DNA of 64,000 bases from Sacculina carcini (taxonomy: Eukaryota > Arthropoda > Thecostraca > Sacculinidae), in NCBI GenBank assembly GCA_916048095.2, contig OU696595.1:1349295-1413294 (forward strand), read 5' to 3'. The notes under the pieces were generated by a model, which searched no databases, was not told the origin of the DNA, and saw only the letters and a program-made list of their open reading frames with translations. The position numbers were made by a program, and so were the translations under genes. Each line of letters begins with the position of its first letter. Position 1 is the first letter of the stretch. Shown here piece by piece: positions 32,692-42,720 of this stretch.

Positions 32692-33245
32692 ATAGAATAT
32701 GCTATTTCCCCCCAGTGGGAAAAGCGATCATTGCTGCATTGAATTCGACTTTCTTATCAGAAGAGATGTGATAAAGGACAAATCTGCACCTTTAAAAGTG
32801 CACGATTTCAAAAGAGAAAAATTTCAAGAAATGAAGAGATACTTTACAAATGTCGAATGGAGCACGGCTTTCAAAAGTGATGATGTAGACATTCAATATG
32901 ATATGTTCTGCGACATTTACAATGAGGCAGTGAGACGATTTGTGCCATATAGGAAAATGCATACGAAAAAGCAGCAATGGTTCAATAGAAAATGCATGAT
33001 AATTCGAGACAAAATAGACAAGCTTTTGAAAAAAAATACGGGAGAAATGGCACCGGGCACACTCATGAAATGTATAGAAAATGAGAAACAAGTACATGAG
33101 TATTCTGCGAGACTCGAAAATCAAATATGAGAATGACCTAAATGCTAATGCCAAAATCAGACCTCTGCTAGAATACGCTGCACCGGTATGGAGCTTCAAA
33201 AGCACGTGACGGCGATTGAGAGAGTACAAAGGTCGTTCACAAAAT

Positions 33246-33655
33246 GTATTGCCGAACTGAAACCACTGAATTATGAGCATATATGAGAATTTAATGATGT
33301 GTTTTTGACCTCACCTGAATTCCGAAATTGTGTTGTCTCGGGGAAACAGCGATGTTATGTCGCACCACTAATTCACTCAGGTGAAGCTTCTGGACACGAA
33401 CGACACGACGACACAAAAAGCTAAAAGGATGAAAGGAGTGGGACGTATAATACGAGCAAGCCAAATGAAACCAGGGAAGTAAAAATAAAGCTGAGAAAAT
33501 GAGGAAGAAAAGAAAAGGAAACGAGTGAAAACCGACGAAAACCCCGATTGCCGAATACTGCCAATTGACGAAGAAAAACTAACTGAAGCGAACGATCCAA
33601 CACGAACTGACCGAATACTCATAACCGAAAAATGGCTACTTACACACTTGTAATT
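33246..33655. other. No gene recognised
   Basis: Purine-rich DNA with GAAACGA-like words. The Ser/Phe-rich minus-strand frame looks compositional. Confidence 0.4.
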
Positions 33656-33659
33656 CGCT

Positions 33660-36610
33660 TGATTCACATTTCATTTCATTTCATTTCATTTATTGAAACA
33701 TTTATATTGCGCAATCTCTACACAATGTCTCAGATGCGCAGACAGTACAATATTTACAAGGCGGCATTGTACAGACACATACATGTACAAATATTCACAA
33801 GGGTACAAACACACACACATACATTCAGCGGAAGTGCGGATATATCACTGTCACCGACAGGTCAGCTCGCATTCTTCGGCAATCCGGCAGGTGAACATGA
33901 TGCATGGGCAAAAGGACCACACGCACATATATACAGGTATAAGCGGACAGACCGGTGGAAAAACATCGCTGACAGCCACTAATCCTTCTTCGTTTCAAAA
34001 CAGGTGTTATTCACACCATGCATGACCAAAACATCACACCAACACACCCATACACACACACAAGCATAAAACCAACCCTCACATACACACACGCACACAT
34101 ACACATACATACATACACACACACTGGTAGCACATGCACAAAGGCCAGTGACAGCGGCGATACAACGTGATAACATGTTGACGCGCGAAATTAAACGACA
34201 TTTAGAAATTTAAAGCGAAATAAATAAACATTGGTCAAAGTAAAAGCAAGACAATACACATGCATCGAATCCGACAATTTTACTATATGGAATGATAGTA
34301 ATTATTTACAACAATTGTAGCATACACATTCAAAATGATTTCATTCACAGCGAATACTCCGGCTTTATGCAGGAATTTACACGATCATAAGATTGTTGAA
34401 GCAAGTGTTTTTTCAACCTGTTCTTGAAGATATCCACAGATCGGGACGATCGTATGGAGAGTGGTAATTTGTTATATAATCTGGGAGCCATGAAACTAAA
34501 ACATCGATTATAATGGGTGTGGCGGGTGGGAAACGCTGGCTCATGAAGTAGATGCTGATGGTTTCGACGAAAATCATAATCTACAGAAACTTGTTTATAA
34601 GACAACATATTTCTTAGATAAAGCGGTGATTCATATACAAGGACAGAATGTACCATACACAGTAGGTTGTATTCAATGTCAGCCTTGACCGGTAGCCAGG
34701 CTAGTGTGATAAGATATTCCACTACAGAAGTTCGTCTAGGGACATTGAATATAAGGCGACAGGATTTATTTACAATGCTCTGAAGTTTCCGTAGAATACG
34801 GTGATTGATATTGAAGAACAAAACAGAACAATATTGCAGTCTAGATATGATAAGAGAATCTACAAGTTTTTTAGTGGCTCCAATAGTTAAATTCTTCCTT
34901 ATAAAATACACACGGCGCAGATGATAATTACAGGTTCTCACAAGTTCAGACACATGAGCCTCAAACGTTAGGCGAATATCAATTGTAACACCCAGAAGTC
35001 TGCTTTTATGTACACCATCAAAGTCATTACTAGCGGGGATTGCCAGAGCGTTTTTTGTTAAAACCATGAATTTAGTCTTTTCCTTGTTCAATTTCAGGCA
35101 TTTGGTCGCTGCCCAGGTTGTTATGTCATGCAGTATTTTGCTGACACCTGAATGAGCTTGTTGAAGATCGTCAAACTCAAAATATACAAGGATATCATCA
35201 GCGAAAATCTGGTATTGCACATTATATCTGTCGAGAACTTGTTTTATTGATAATATATACACATTATAGAGAAGGGGACCAAGAACTGAGCCCTGCGGAA
35301 CACCAGACATCAGAGGGAAACTCTGGCTCTGGGCTGCATTCACAATAACTGTTTGCGAGCGATCTTTGAGGTAATCTCGAAGAAGCGAGAGTGCACCTCC
35401 AGATATACCGCAGTTTGATAAATCTTGCAGCAATATTTCGTGGCTCACAGTATCAAAAGCCGACGAAAAATCAAGCTGCATAAGAATAACATTCTGGCCA
35501 CGTAGGAGCGCAGACAGGGAGTAATTGTATGTACACAACAACGAGGTGGCACACGAGTGATGTTTTCTGAACCCTGATTGCTGAGGTAGAAACAGATGAT
35601 TTTCTTCCAGGAAGGAAGACAACTGCTCATACATAGCCGATTCAAGGAGCTTTGATACCCATGGAATTTGCGACACAGGCCTATAATTGTTCAGACACTT
35701 CGCGTCCAGTCCAGTTCTTTTCAAAATAGGAGTAATAATTGCTTCTTTCGATGCTAAAAACTTATTATGAACAAAGCTGGTATTTACAAGATAGACAATA
35801 AACGGCACAATGAGCACTACGAACGATTTGATACGGCTATATTTAATCGGATCCAAGAGATTGACCTTCATACTAGTGTTGTTGACTAGCTGCAGACAGG
35901 AGTTGTAATCAATTGGCTGGAAACAAGTGAGGCTCTGAGAGCAGTCAGGTGTAATACTTGCATATCTTTTGTTGTCCGTAACCTGGATAGAACCATGCAA
36001 TCTAATGATTTTTTCTTGAAGAAAAATACAGAAACTATCCGGCATGTGAGCTTCATTCTCGGGATGCGCATTTGGACTGGGCCTATTACCAAGTAGATTG
36101 TTCAGTACTTTCCAGAGTGTATCCGGCTACGAATCTAAGATTTTTTTGTTGTAGTACGCCTGTTTGGTCTCAGTGATCTTATGAGTGTAGCTGGACCTAG
36201 CGCTGCAAAACTCGGCCCAGTGTTCAAGTGAACGAGAGCGGTGCCAGCGGCGTTCACATTGCCGTTTCACTCTCTTCAATTGGTTTAGTGAGCCATTAAA
36301 CCAGGGAGCAGATTCATGTAGTTTAAAATGTTTTGAGATATATGGAACACATCGATCACGAATTTCACGAATGTTTTGATAGAAGTATGTGTACAATGTA
36401 TCTATTGGGAGGAAGCAGTAGTTGATAAGGTGAAATTTTTCACAGAGTCCGTGTGTTAAATTTTCAGTGTCAATGTGGTCGTAGTCATAGAAAGATATTG
36501 TTTTTCGTATTTTCTGAGGAATAGGAATAGCTAAATTAAATCTGATGAGGCTGTGGTCCGATGAATTTCTATCAATTGGACTCACCATTACTTCACGAAT
36601 TGCGTTATTA
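33660..36610 (-). mobile_element. LINE E, 5'-truncated
   Basis: Minus-strand LINE whose 3' end is the (TGAAA)n tail at 33664-33692, preceded by a GCGCAATATAAATGT motif. The 3' UTR (to 34344) includes CA-rich runs. Coding runs from 36609 to 34345. At the 5' side a CA microsatellite (36633-36670) abuts the codons just before the endonuclease SDH motif. It is inserted between two pieces of LINE F. Confidence 0.85.
34345..36609 (-). pseudogene. LINE E ORF2: endonuclease end and reverse transcriptase
   Basis: The upper part (36609-36127) has the last APE endonuclease motif SSDHSLIRFN and the linker block APWFNGSLNQLKRVKRQC. A TAG at about 36127-36129 interrupts it, after which the same frame continues through the rest of ORF2 to 34345. 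RT landmarks: [42 protein letters not shown] (about 35200), LNKEKTKFMV. The C-terminal region ends with [20 protein letters not shown]. Only one stop damages the part after the microsatellite. CR1/L2-like by motif style. Confidence 0.88.
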
Positions 36611-36779
36611 CGAGTGGTGGACGAGATAAGCAAACACACACGCACACACACACACACACACACACACGCACTGTTTTGCTCGATGCGAATTTCAAACCAA
36701 AGATGAGGAATGCGTGATGTGCACAAGCGCACTCAGTTTATACGATGAAGAGCATAGCGATACAACGTTGATAATTTCT

Positions 36780-37085
36780 TATTGAGACTCCAAAAATTGA
36801 CTTGCCAACGCAAAATTCACTTGTCATAATGACATACAAATGTTTAAGTAGAAAACACACAATCCAACATGAGGGAATGTTTAAAATATCAAAATCTAAC
36901 AGGGGACATGCCACAAAACTATTGCAAAAAACAATAAGACGGGATCTGAAAAAATATAGTTTTCCATATAGAGCTATAACACATTGAAACAAGTTACCGG
37001 CCAATATCACAAACACAGACACACGCGCACACATACACATACATATAAGCGAATACGTACACAAATTCACACGGGAACTACTTTT
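36780..37085 (+). pseudogene. LINE F 3' coding end
   Basis: Plus-strand codons read RGHATKLLQKTIRRDLKKYS and FPYRAITH, then a stop, then NKLPANI, the typical close of LINE ORF2 (RxDxRKYSF, then WN-LP). The stop stands where Trp is usual (TGA). It probably belongs to the same LINE as 27.7-33.2 kb, with LINE E inserted between. Confidence 0.65.
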
Positions 37086-37370
37086 CGAGACGAGCCAAAG
37101 ACATCAGAAATCAGAAATGTATTGCCACTTTATACCACAAAGTATTGGCATGGATGAAATTATACATACAAATCAGACAATGTACATACAAATGAAAATG
37201 CATCATGAAAAACTTGGGCCCACAGCGGAATAAGACACACAAGAGTCACACAAAAACACGTATACTACAGAAAAACGATTAATATCGGTGTGGGCTCAAA
37301 AAAATATGTGTCCAAATCCAAAAGATTAACGTGATTTGAGGCGATGATTAATGATTAATGATAATTATTA
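37086..37370. other. No gene recognised
   Basis: AT-rich DNA with TTAATGAT repeats at 37346-37388 and no recognisable frame. Confidence 0.4.
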
Positions 37371-38200
37371 ATGATAGTGATTAATGATCTATGTGACAAC
37401 GCGCCTGTGTTTCGGAGTGCAGTATTTGAACGTCTCTTAGAAGGCTGGTGTGTTGAACTGGTGCTATGCTGTGCTTATCGACATCAAGGGAACGGCTTGT
37501 GTGAAAGAGTACACCGCAATGTAAAACGAATGGCCGAAAAGTCCAAATATGATGTTGAGACAGCTGTGTTCTGGTACAAAGCCACTACCAGTACGGCAAC
37601 CAGCGAGCAGCCATTTGTGAGTGTTTTTGGAGCTGTCCCAGCACTGCCAGGAGTGCGGCACCGACGGAAGCTGAGAGTTCTCGACTTGAAGGAACTTGGA
37701 TGAATAGTGCAGAAAATAAGGTTTCAAGTATGCCGTATAACGTGGGTGACCTAGTGTATCTGCGGCCTCATGATAATCGCTGCACATCCGAATGGAGTGG
37801 GCCTCACCGAGTTTGTCGTGTTGGACCGTGGCACGTGACACTTGAAGACGGGGTAAAGCGGCATGTCTCGCACGTCAGAAAGGCGGATAGTGGAGCGTCA
37901 ATTATGAGACCGGATGAACAATCGCAGAGACCCTTCTTACCGGCGGTGGCAACCACTGCGTATCAACTTGAGCGATCTGCTGAACTGGCGGTGCAGATCC
38001 CAGAAACGTTAGAGGAAACGGTGGAAGACGACGGTGCGGAATCGCCCAATAGTACTTCGGTGGAAGGCGACAGAGTGCAGTCTTCTGATAGACTTCTGCG
38101 AGACCGATCGACACTTAGACATCCTCAAAGATACTGTTGTCAGGATGGATGTTGTACTGCCTGGGGGATATGTGAGCGGAGGATAGGCAGTACACGATAG
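37371..38200 (+). pseudogene. Integrase remnant of a third element-2/4-family copy
   Basis: The frame 37371-37703 has the integrase block CDNAPVF with the second Asp and, 35 residues on, the Glu in GNGLCERVHRNVKRM. A frame change near 37700 leads to 37700-38200, the post-integrase domain (VGDLVYLRPHDNRC, then HVTLEDGVKRHVSHVRK). Everything upstream of the integrase core is absent. Confidence 0.85.
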
Positions 38201-38583
38201 AGTTGAATGTGTCATATTTCAGTGTGAGAGGAGAGGGCGCTAGTTGGCTGTGCGTCCATGCGTGTATGTCTGTCTGTTGTATTAGCACGAGCGGTTTGTG
38301 CCTAGAGGCGTCGAGGCGTGTATGTCGGTATGTGGAGTATACAGGGAGTCGCGAGGGGTGTTCGTTCGTGTGTGGTCGTTGTTGTGCGTAGTGCTTGAGT
38401 CTGCGATGTCTGATTGTATTGTGAACGTGTCAGTGGAGTAGTCTGCGTGTGAGAAGTGTACGTTCGTGTAAGGAAGAAATTATGACTGGTTAGTGCTTCA
38501 ACTCATTTATCTATTTCTACTGTTTGCTTTCCTATTATAAATATATCGCTTGTGTTTTGGCCTGCGTCTTGATTCTCCAACAG
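38171..38583 (+). repeat. Probable 3' LTR of the remnant
   Basis: It starts TGTGAGCGGAGG directly after the purine tract TGGGGGATA, contains a TATAAATATA box near 38540 and may end CCAACA at 38583. No second LTR is in the window, so the right end is a guess. Confidence 0.55.
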
Positions 38584-39018
38584 AATACGCTGATACCGCA
38601 ATCGCTGATAGAGTTCTGAGACTTCCTCCAAGAACGCCGACCTCCTCTTACATCCGTCAACTTGGCTGGCTCCTTGCTCCCCTCAGAATTCGCTACAAAA
38701 TTTGCTGTTTAGTTTTCAAAATTATCAAGTCTCTCTCTTCCCCATCTCACCTACGTGAACTCCTGTTATCTCAAGTACGATCCTCATCTCGACACCCTGT
38801 CCCACTCTTCTGCCCTCCCGCCATCCACGAGCCCACCTGGTCGGCCAGGTCCATCTACTTTTCTGCCCCTCTCCTCTACAACTCTCTACCTCCTCAGTTT
38901 CATCAAATTAGTTCCTTTGCTTCCTTTTCATCTGCTCTCCACAAACATTTTCTTGCTTCTTCTTCTGAATATATGCGTTTCTTGTACACTTTGTTGATTT
39001 TTATGTTGTTACCTCTGA
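38584..39018 (+). pseudogene. LINE 3' coding fragment
   Basis: The frame from about 38600 reads RVLRLPPRTPTSSYIRQLGW, RIRYKICCLVFKII and then STWSARSIYF-type end blocks. It is closely related to the piece at 9.2-9.9 kb and more distantly to LINE B. 5'-truncated. Confidence 0.8.
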
Positions 39019-39150
39019 TTGCTCTTGCTCTCTGATAAACATGCTACAATCTACCCTATCCTTAAAAAACCCACGTTAGATCCAACTGTTATTAAAAATT
39101 ATCGGCCTATTTCTCTTCTCAGCTTCCCTTCCAAACTTCTTGAATCTTCT
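39019..39150 (+). pseudogene. LINE RT fragment (LINE A/B family)
   Basis: Reads DKHATIYPILKKPTLDP and NYRPISLLSFPSKLLES, near-identical to LINE B ORF2, then stops abruptly at the border of the 1-kb duplication (39151). Confidence 0.85.
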
Positions 39151-39169
39151 AGTGAGAGGAGACGGCAGT

Positions 39170-39354
39170 TTATCGCAGAGGTTGCAGGACAGAGTGACGA
39201 AATACAGCTTCGAGACGTCGACCGCTCACAGCAAGACGACTGCCCACCGCGTTAAAGTAGCGACAATTCTCGAGAATTAGCAGAACATCGCTGGTGAAAT
39301 CACACAATCTCCGGTAATAGCCCTCACGCATGCGACCACGCACCGTACTCAACT
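39170..39354 (-). pseudogene. Duplicated terminal exon of the BPTF/NURF301-like gene
   Basis: Copy of the bromodomain exon at 51694-51899. The acceptor CAG (39357-39355) and the frame are kept. The stop is earlier: CGA-TAA here versus CGA-CAA in the other copy, removing 7 residues. One substitution gives GRMREG instead of GRVREG. It lies 12.5 kb downstream of the other copy and could serve as an alternative last exon, but it may be simply dead. Confidence 0.8.
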
Positions 39355-39469
39355 CTGCAGCAAAACACAAACACAATAACTGACAATATACAACACCGAC
39401 AATAAACAAACAACTATGATCTAACTACCAGCTAACTGTGCATGAAACCCTGCTGCATATATTGTCAAT

Positions 39470-39650
39470 ATGTGTCAGTGTGTCAGTGGCAGTATGTGTC
39501 AGTATGTGAGTGTGTCAGTGTCAGTATATGTTAGTATGAGTCAGTATCAGTGTGTGACAGTATATCATTATGTGCGATTATGTGTCAGTGTGTTAGTATG
39601 TCATAATTGTGTCAGTGTGTTAGTATGTGTCACTGTGTCAGTACGAAATT
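39470..39650. repeat. TGTCAGTG minisatellite
   Basis: Short imperfect units of TGTCAGTGTG/TGTCAGTATG, part of the duplicated block; the Cys/Val/Ser frame is compositional. Confidence 0.9.
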
Positions 39651-40165
39651 TTGTAATTGTAATTTCAAATATATTGCCATCATCACCAACGAACAACAGT
39701 AACATAGCAGTGGTGAGAGACATCAATTCGTCGAGCCACAGCTCCCTGACCAATCAATATCAAATACAATTTCCACATGAAATTATGAACAGTACTGGCA
39801 AGTTTGGCAAAAATACAAAACGAAGGCAGGAATTAAACACTCATATATAGCAAGCTCATAGTTGAAAACACGGTTATACACGACAAAGAGAACAGTAACT
39901 GCAGGAAGAGTTACAAGCTCGAAACCGTACAGAGTGCTTGCTGACTTCAACGTTGCTTTTGCAAATTCAGGTAATGTTTCTTAATTTTGATTTTAAATGT
40001 AGCATATGTAGTTCTAGTGAGATCGGATTTAAGTTCAATAAGTTGGTTAAAAATTCAGGCCCATTGCAAAATATACTGTTTTTGAAAAGAGTTGTTCGAA
40101 ATCCGGGGCAACTGATATTAACAGCATTACTCCTGGTCGGACGGTTGCTATTGACAAATATAAAT

Positions 40166-41012
40166 GCTCAACAAGAGCCTTAATGGGAAGTAACCTAAGT
40201 TTTTGTAAAGAAGAAGATACATGAGAACCCGAAGGAAGATTAAATATCATAAGACAAGCATTATTAATAATAGATTGAAGTTTCCTAAGCTGGCGTTGGT
40301 TGAGAGATAGTAGAAGAGAACAGCAGTACTGAGTTTTACTAAAGATGAATGAATTAGCTAACTTAAAGGCAGCAGAGATGGTTATATATCTACGAATGGA
40401 ATAGATACGCCTAAGTTGATAGTTACAGCACCTGATGTCAGATATGTGTGGATCCAAAGAAAGACAGCTATCGAGAATGATACCAAGACTATGTACAGAG
40501 CAGGATAGAGGTATACTAAGAGAAGTAGTACTATTAGAAGATGGAAAGAGAATATACTTAGTCTTATCAGGATTAAGTTTGAGATGACGAGTGAACGCCC
40601 ATCTTTCTATATCAGATAGGATGGTACTGACTGAAGAGTGAGAAATAGACTCAGACGATAGAAGGATTTGAATGTCGTCAGCGAATATTTGGAAGGACAA
40701 ATCGTGACGACGAAGAACTTTCCCTACAGAGGCAAGATACATATTGCAGAGGAGATGGCCAAAGACAGAGCCTTGAGGTACACCACAAGTTAGTGGGCAA
40801 GCCTCACTACAAGAATCAGCAGAGGTAGAAACAAACTGAAGTCTATCAGAAAGATAAGAGCGAAAGAAAGAGAGTTCTGCCGCTAATGCCTAAATCTAAC
40901 AGAGTATCAATAAGAAGCAGGTGATTAACAGTGTCAAATGCAGCAGAGAAGTCTAGTTGTATAAGTAAAACATCACTACCAGAGAGAGTAAATTTGAGAA
41001 TAGAATCATAGA
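40166..41012 (-). pseudogene. LINE C ORF2, 3' half (split by element 3)
   Basis: Minus-strand RT codons. SFQIFADD marks the catalytic motif near 40690, followed by [14 protein letters not shown] and LGIILDSCLSLDPHISD. The other half resumes at 50100 after element 3. Frames are broken above 40742. Near-identical in sequence to the open LINE at the right edge (62.2-64 kb). Confidence 0.88.
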
Positions 41013-41041
41013 TGTGCGAGTGCTAAGCTGTAGTAGCCAAT

Positions 41042-42353
41042 TCTGGTGTTCCCCAAGGTTCCGTCCTTGGCCCACTATTATTTAATCTTTATATGTCTTC
41101 TCTTTGCCCTGTTCTTCGAAAACATTCCATTACTTTCAAAATCTATGCCGATGACATCCAATTCCTCATTCCTATCACTCCTGTTACTCCCTCCTTTCTC
41201 TCTGATATACTTTCTGAAATTTCCTCATGGGCCGCCTCTCGGCAGTTGTACTTGAATACTTCTAAGTCTGAGTTCATCGTCCTCCATCCACCTCGTATTT
41301 CACCTCCTCTTCTCCCATTTCCTATCTCAACTGCTGTTCGCAATCTCGGCTCTATCTTTGTCTCTTCGCTCTCCTGCTTTGACAATATCGTTTCTGTCGC
41401 CCGCACTTGTCGTCTTATTCTGCGCTCTCTCTACCCTATACGTCCCTATCTTGATAAAAATTCCGCCATCACTCTTGTTCATACTCTCATTTTCACCAGG
41501 TTAGACTACTGCAACTCGCTTTACTTTAGTGCTCCTCGTTCTCATCTCTTAATCCTTCAGCGTGTGATTAACCAATCTTGTCGATTTGTCTTTCATCCTA
41601 CCTTTTCTCGCCACACGTCTCACCTACTTTTTCAACTCCACTGGCTTCCTATCATCCCACGAATTCATTTTCGCCTTTGCTGTCTCATTTACAAGCTTCT
41701 GCATGATCCTCACCAACCTTCTTATCTTGCTAATCTTTTGTCTCCCACTGACTCACACTCCTCTCGTCGCCCTCTTCCTCTCGCTTGTCCTCGTGCATCT
41801 AATGAATCTTCCTGGTCCTCTAAATCGTTCTTCTTTTACGCTCCTCGCTTGTATAATTCTCTTCCCTCTCATATCACCCGCGCCTCTTCATTTCGGTCAT
41901 TCCGCCATCGGCTTCGCCTGTACCTTTTTGACATTTCATTTGATCCGGTCTCGCACTCTCTCTCTCCTTTCGCCTCTCTGTGATATTGTTTGAACTATTT
42001 CTCCGTTTTATGATTGTTTCAATTCTGGTTGTCTTATTTTTCCCTGTCTTGAGCACAGTTACTGCTTCCTTTCCTTCCTTGCTGCTTTATTTATTCTATT
42101 GTGAATGTTCTCTGTAATAATTCTCTGTCGATTTTATTGTTCAAACATACCACTTGATTTTTTGGAACTGTGCCCTTTGTGCTTGTGCTTGCTATTTACC
42201 AATTTTGGTTGTTTTGTGACTTCTCTTTCTTTTACTTGCTCATTTCTCCCATATTCTTTAAATTGTCGTTTTATCTCAATTGATGTTTTCCGTTTTTCGC
42301 GCTTGTGTTTTACCGGCGCTATAGCAAATACACGTTGTTGTTGTTGTTGTTGT
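41042..42353 (+). mobile_element. LINE A, 5'-truncated copy of the LINE B family
   Basis: Starts inside RT at the [14 protein letters not shown] block and runs to the 3' tail (GTT)n at 42333-42353. The ORF continues to a TGA at 41981-41983; its codons include the catalytic YADD (about 41145) and the end blocks [15 protein letters not shown] and [10 protein letters not shown]. The 3' UTR ends in GGCGCTATAGCAAATACAC before the tail. It is inserted in the 5' LTR of element 3. Confidence 0.93.
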
Positions 42354-42720
42354 AATCCTGCCAAGAGATGGCGCCCGCAGTCTATTCTATGCGCTGGCGT
42401 CGCCATGGGAACGGATGATGAATCAGTGTGCGCACAGCAGTGGCCTTGAGTGCAGTGACGTTATTTCGGTTCGAGTGAGAGGTGTGTGTATTGTGTCGCA
42501 GGTGTTCATGTGTTATCGTGTTTACAACAACAACAATGTATTTTTATAGCGCTCACACAGAAACAAGCGCGAAAGAGACAACAATTAGAATCAACAGTAC
42601 ACGACATCAAGATGTGAGAAAAGAAGTAGAAAATTCACAGAAAGGAAATTTTTTTTCTCAATAATAATGGAGATAAATAAAATGAAAATAAGTAAAAACA
42701 TAAGTAATTGTAAATTAGAG

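Larger units (their letters stand above)
27693..33245 (+). pseudogene. LINE F ORF2 fragment, split by LTR element 4
   Basis: Plus-strand codons at 27693-27766 ([18 protein letters not shown]) continue after element 4 at 32697 with the endonuclease end block PPVGKSDHCCIEFDF and the linker to about 33130. A deletion then brings in the late RT segment RPLLEYAAPVW (about 33160-33245). The endonuclease start is replaced by the minisatellite to the left. The target duplication ATAGA (27762-27766, 32692-32696) proves that element 4 landed in this older LINE. Confidence 0.82.
39151..40165. repeat. Segmental duplication, left copy
   Basis: About 1.0 kb matching 51699-52730 in the same orientation with a few per cent differences. 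It carries the last bromodomain exon with its splice acceptor, TGTCAGTG minisatellites and a LINE C-terminal piece. The left border cuts a LINE; the right border joins a different LINE (LINE C). Confidence 0.92.

Noticed and set aside
33377-33667. Ser/Phe-rich minus-strand frame
   Set aside because: Low complexity; no neighbouring splice or element context.
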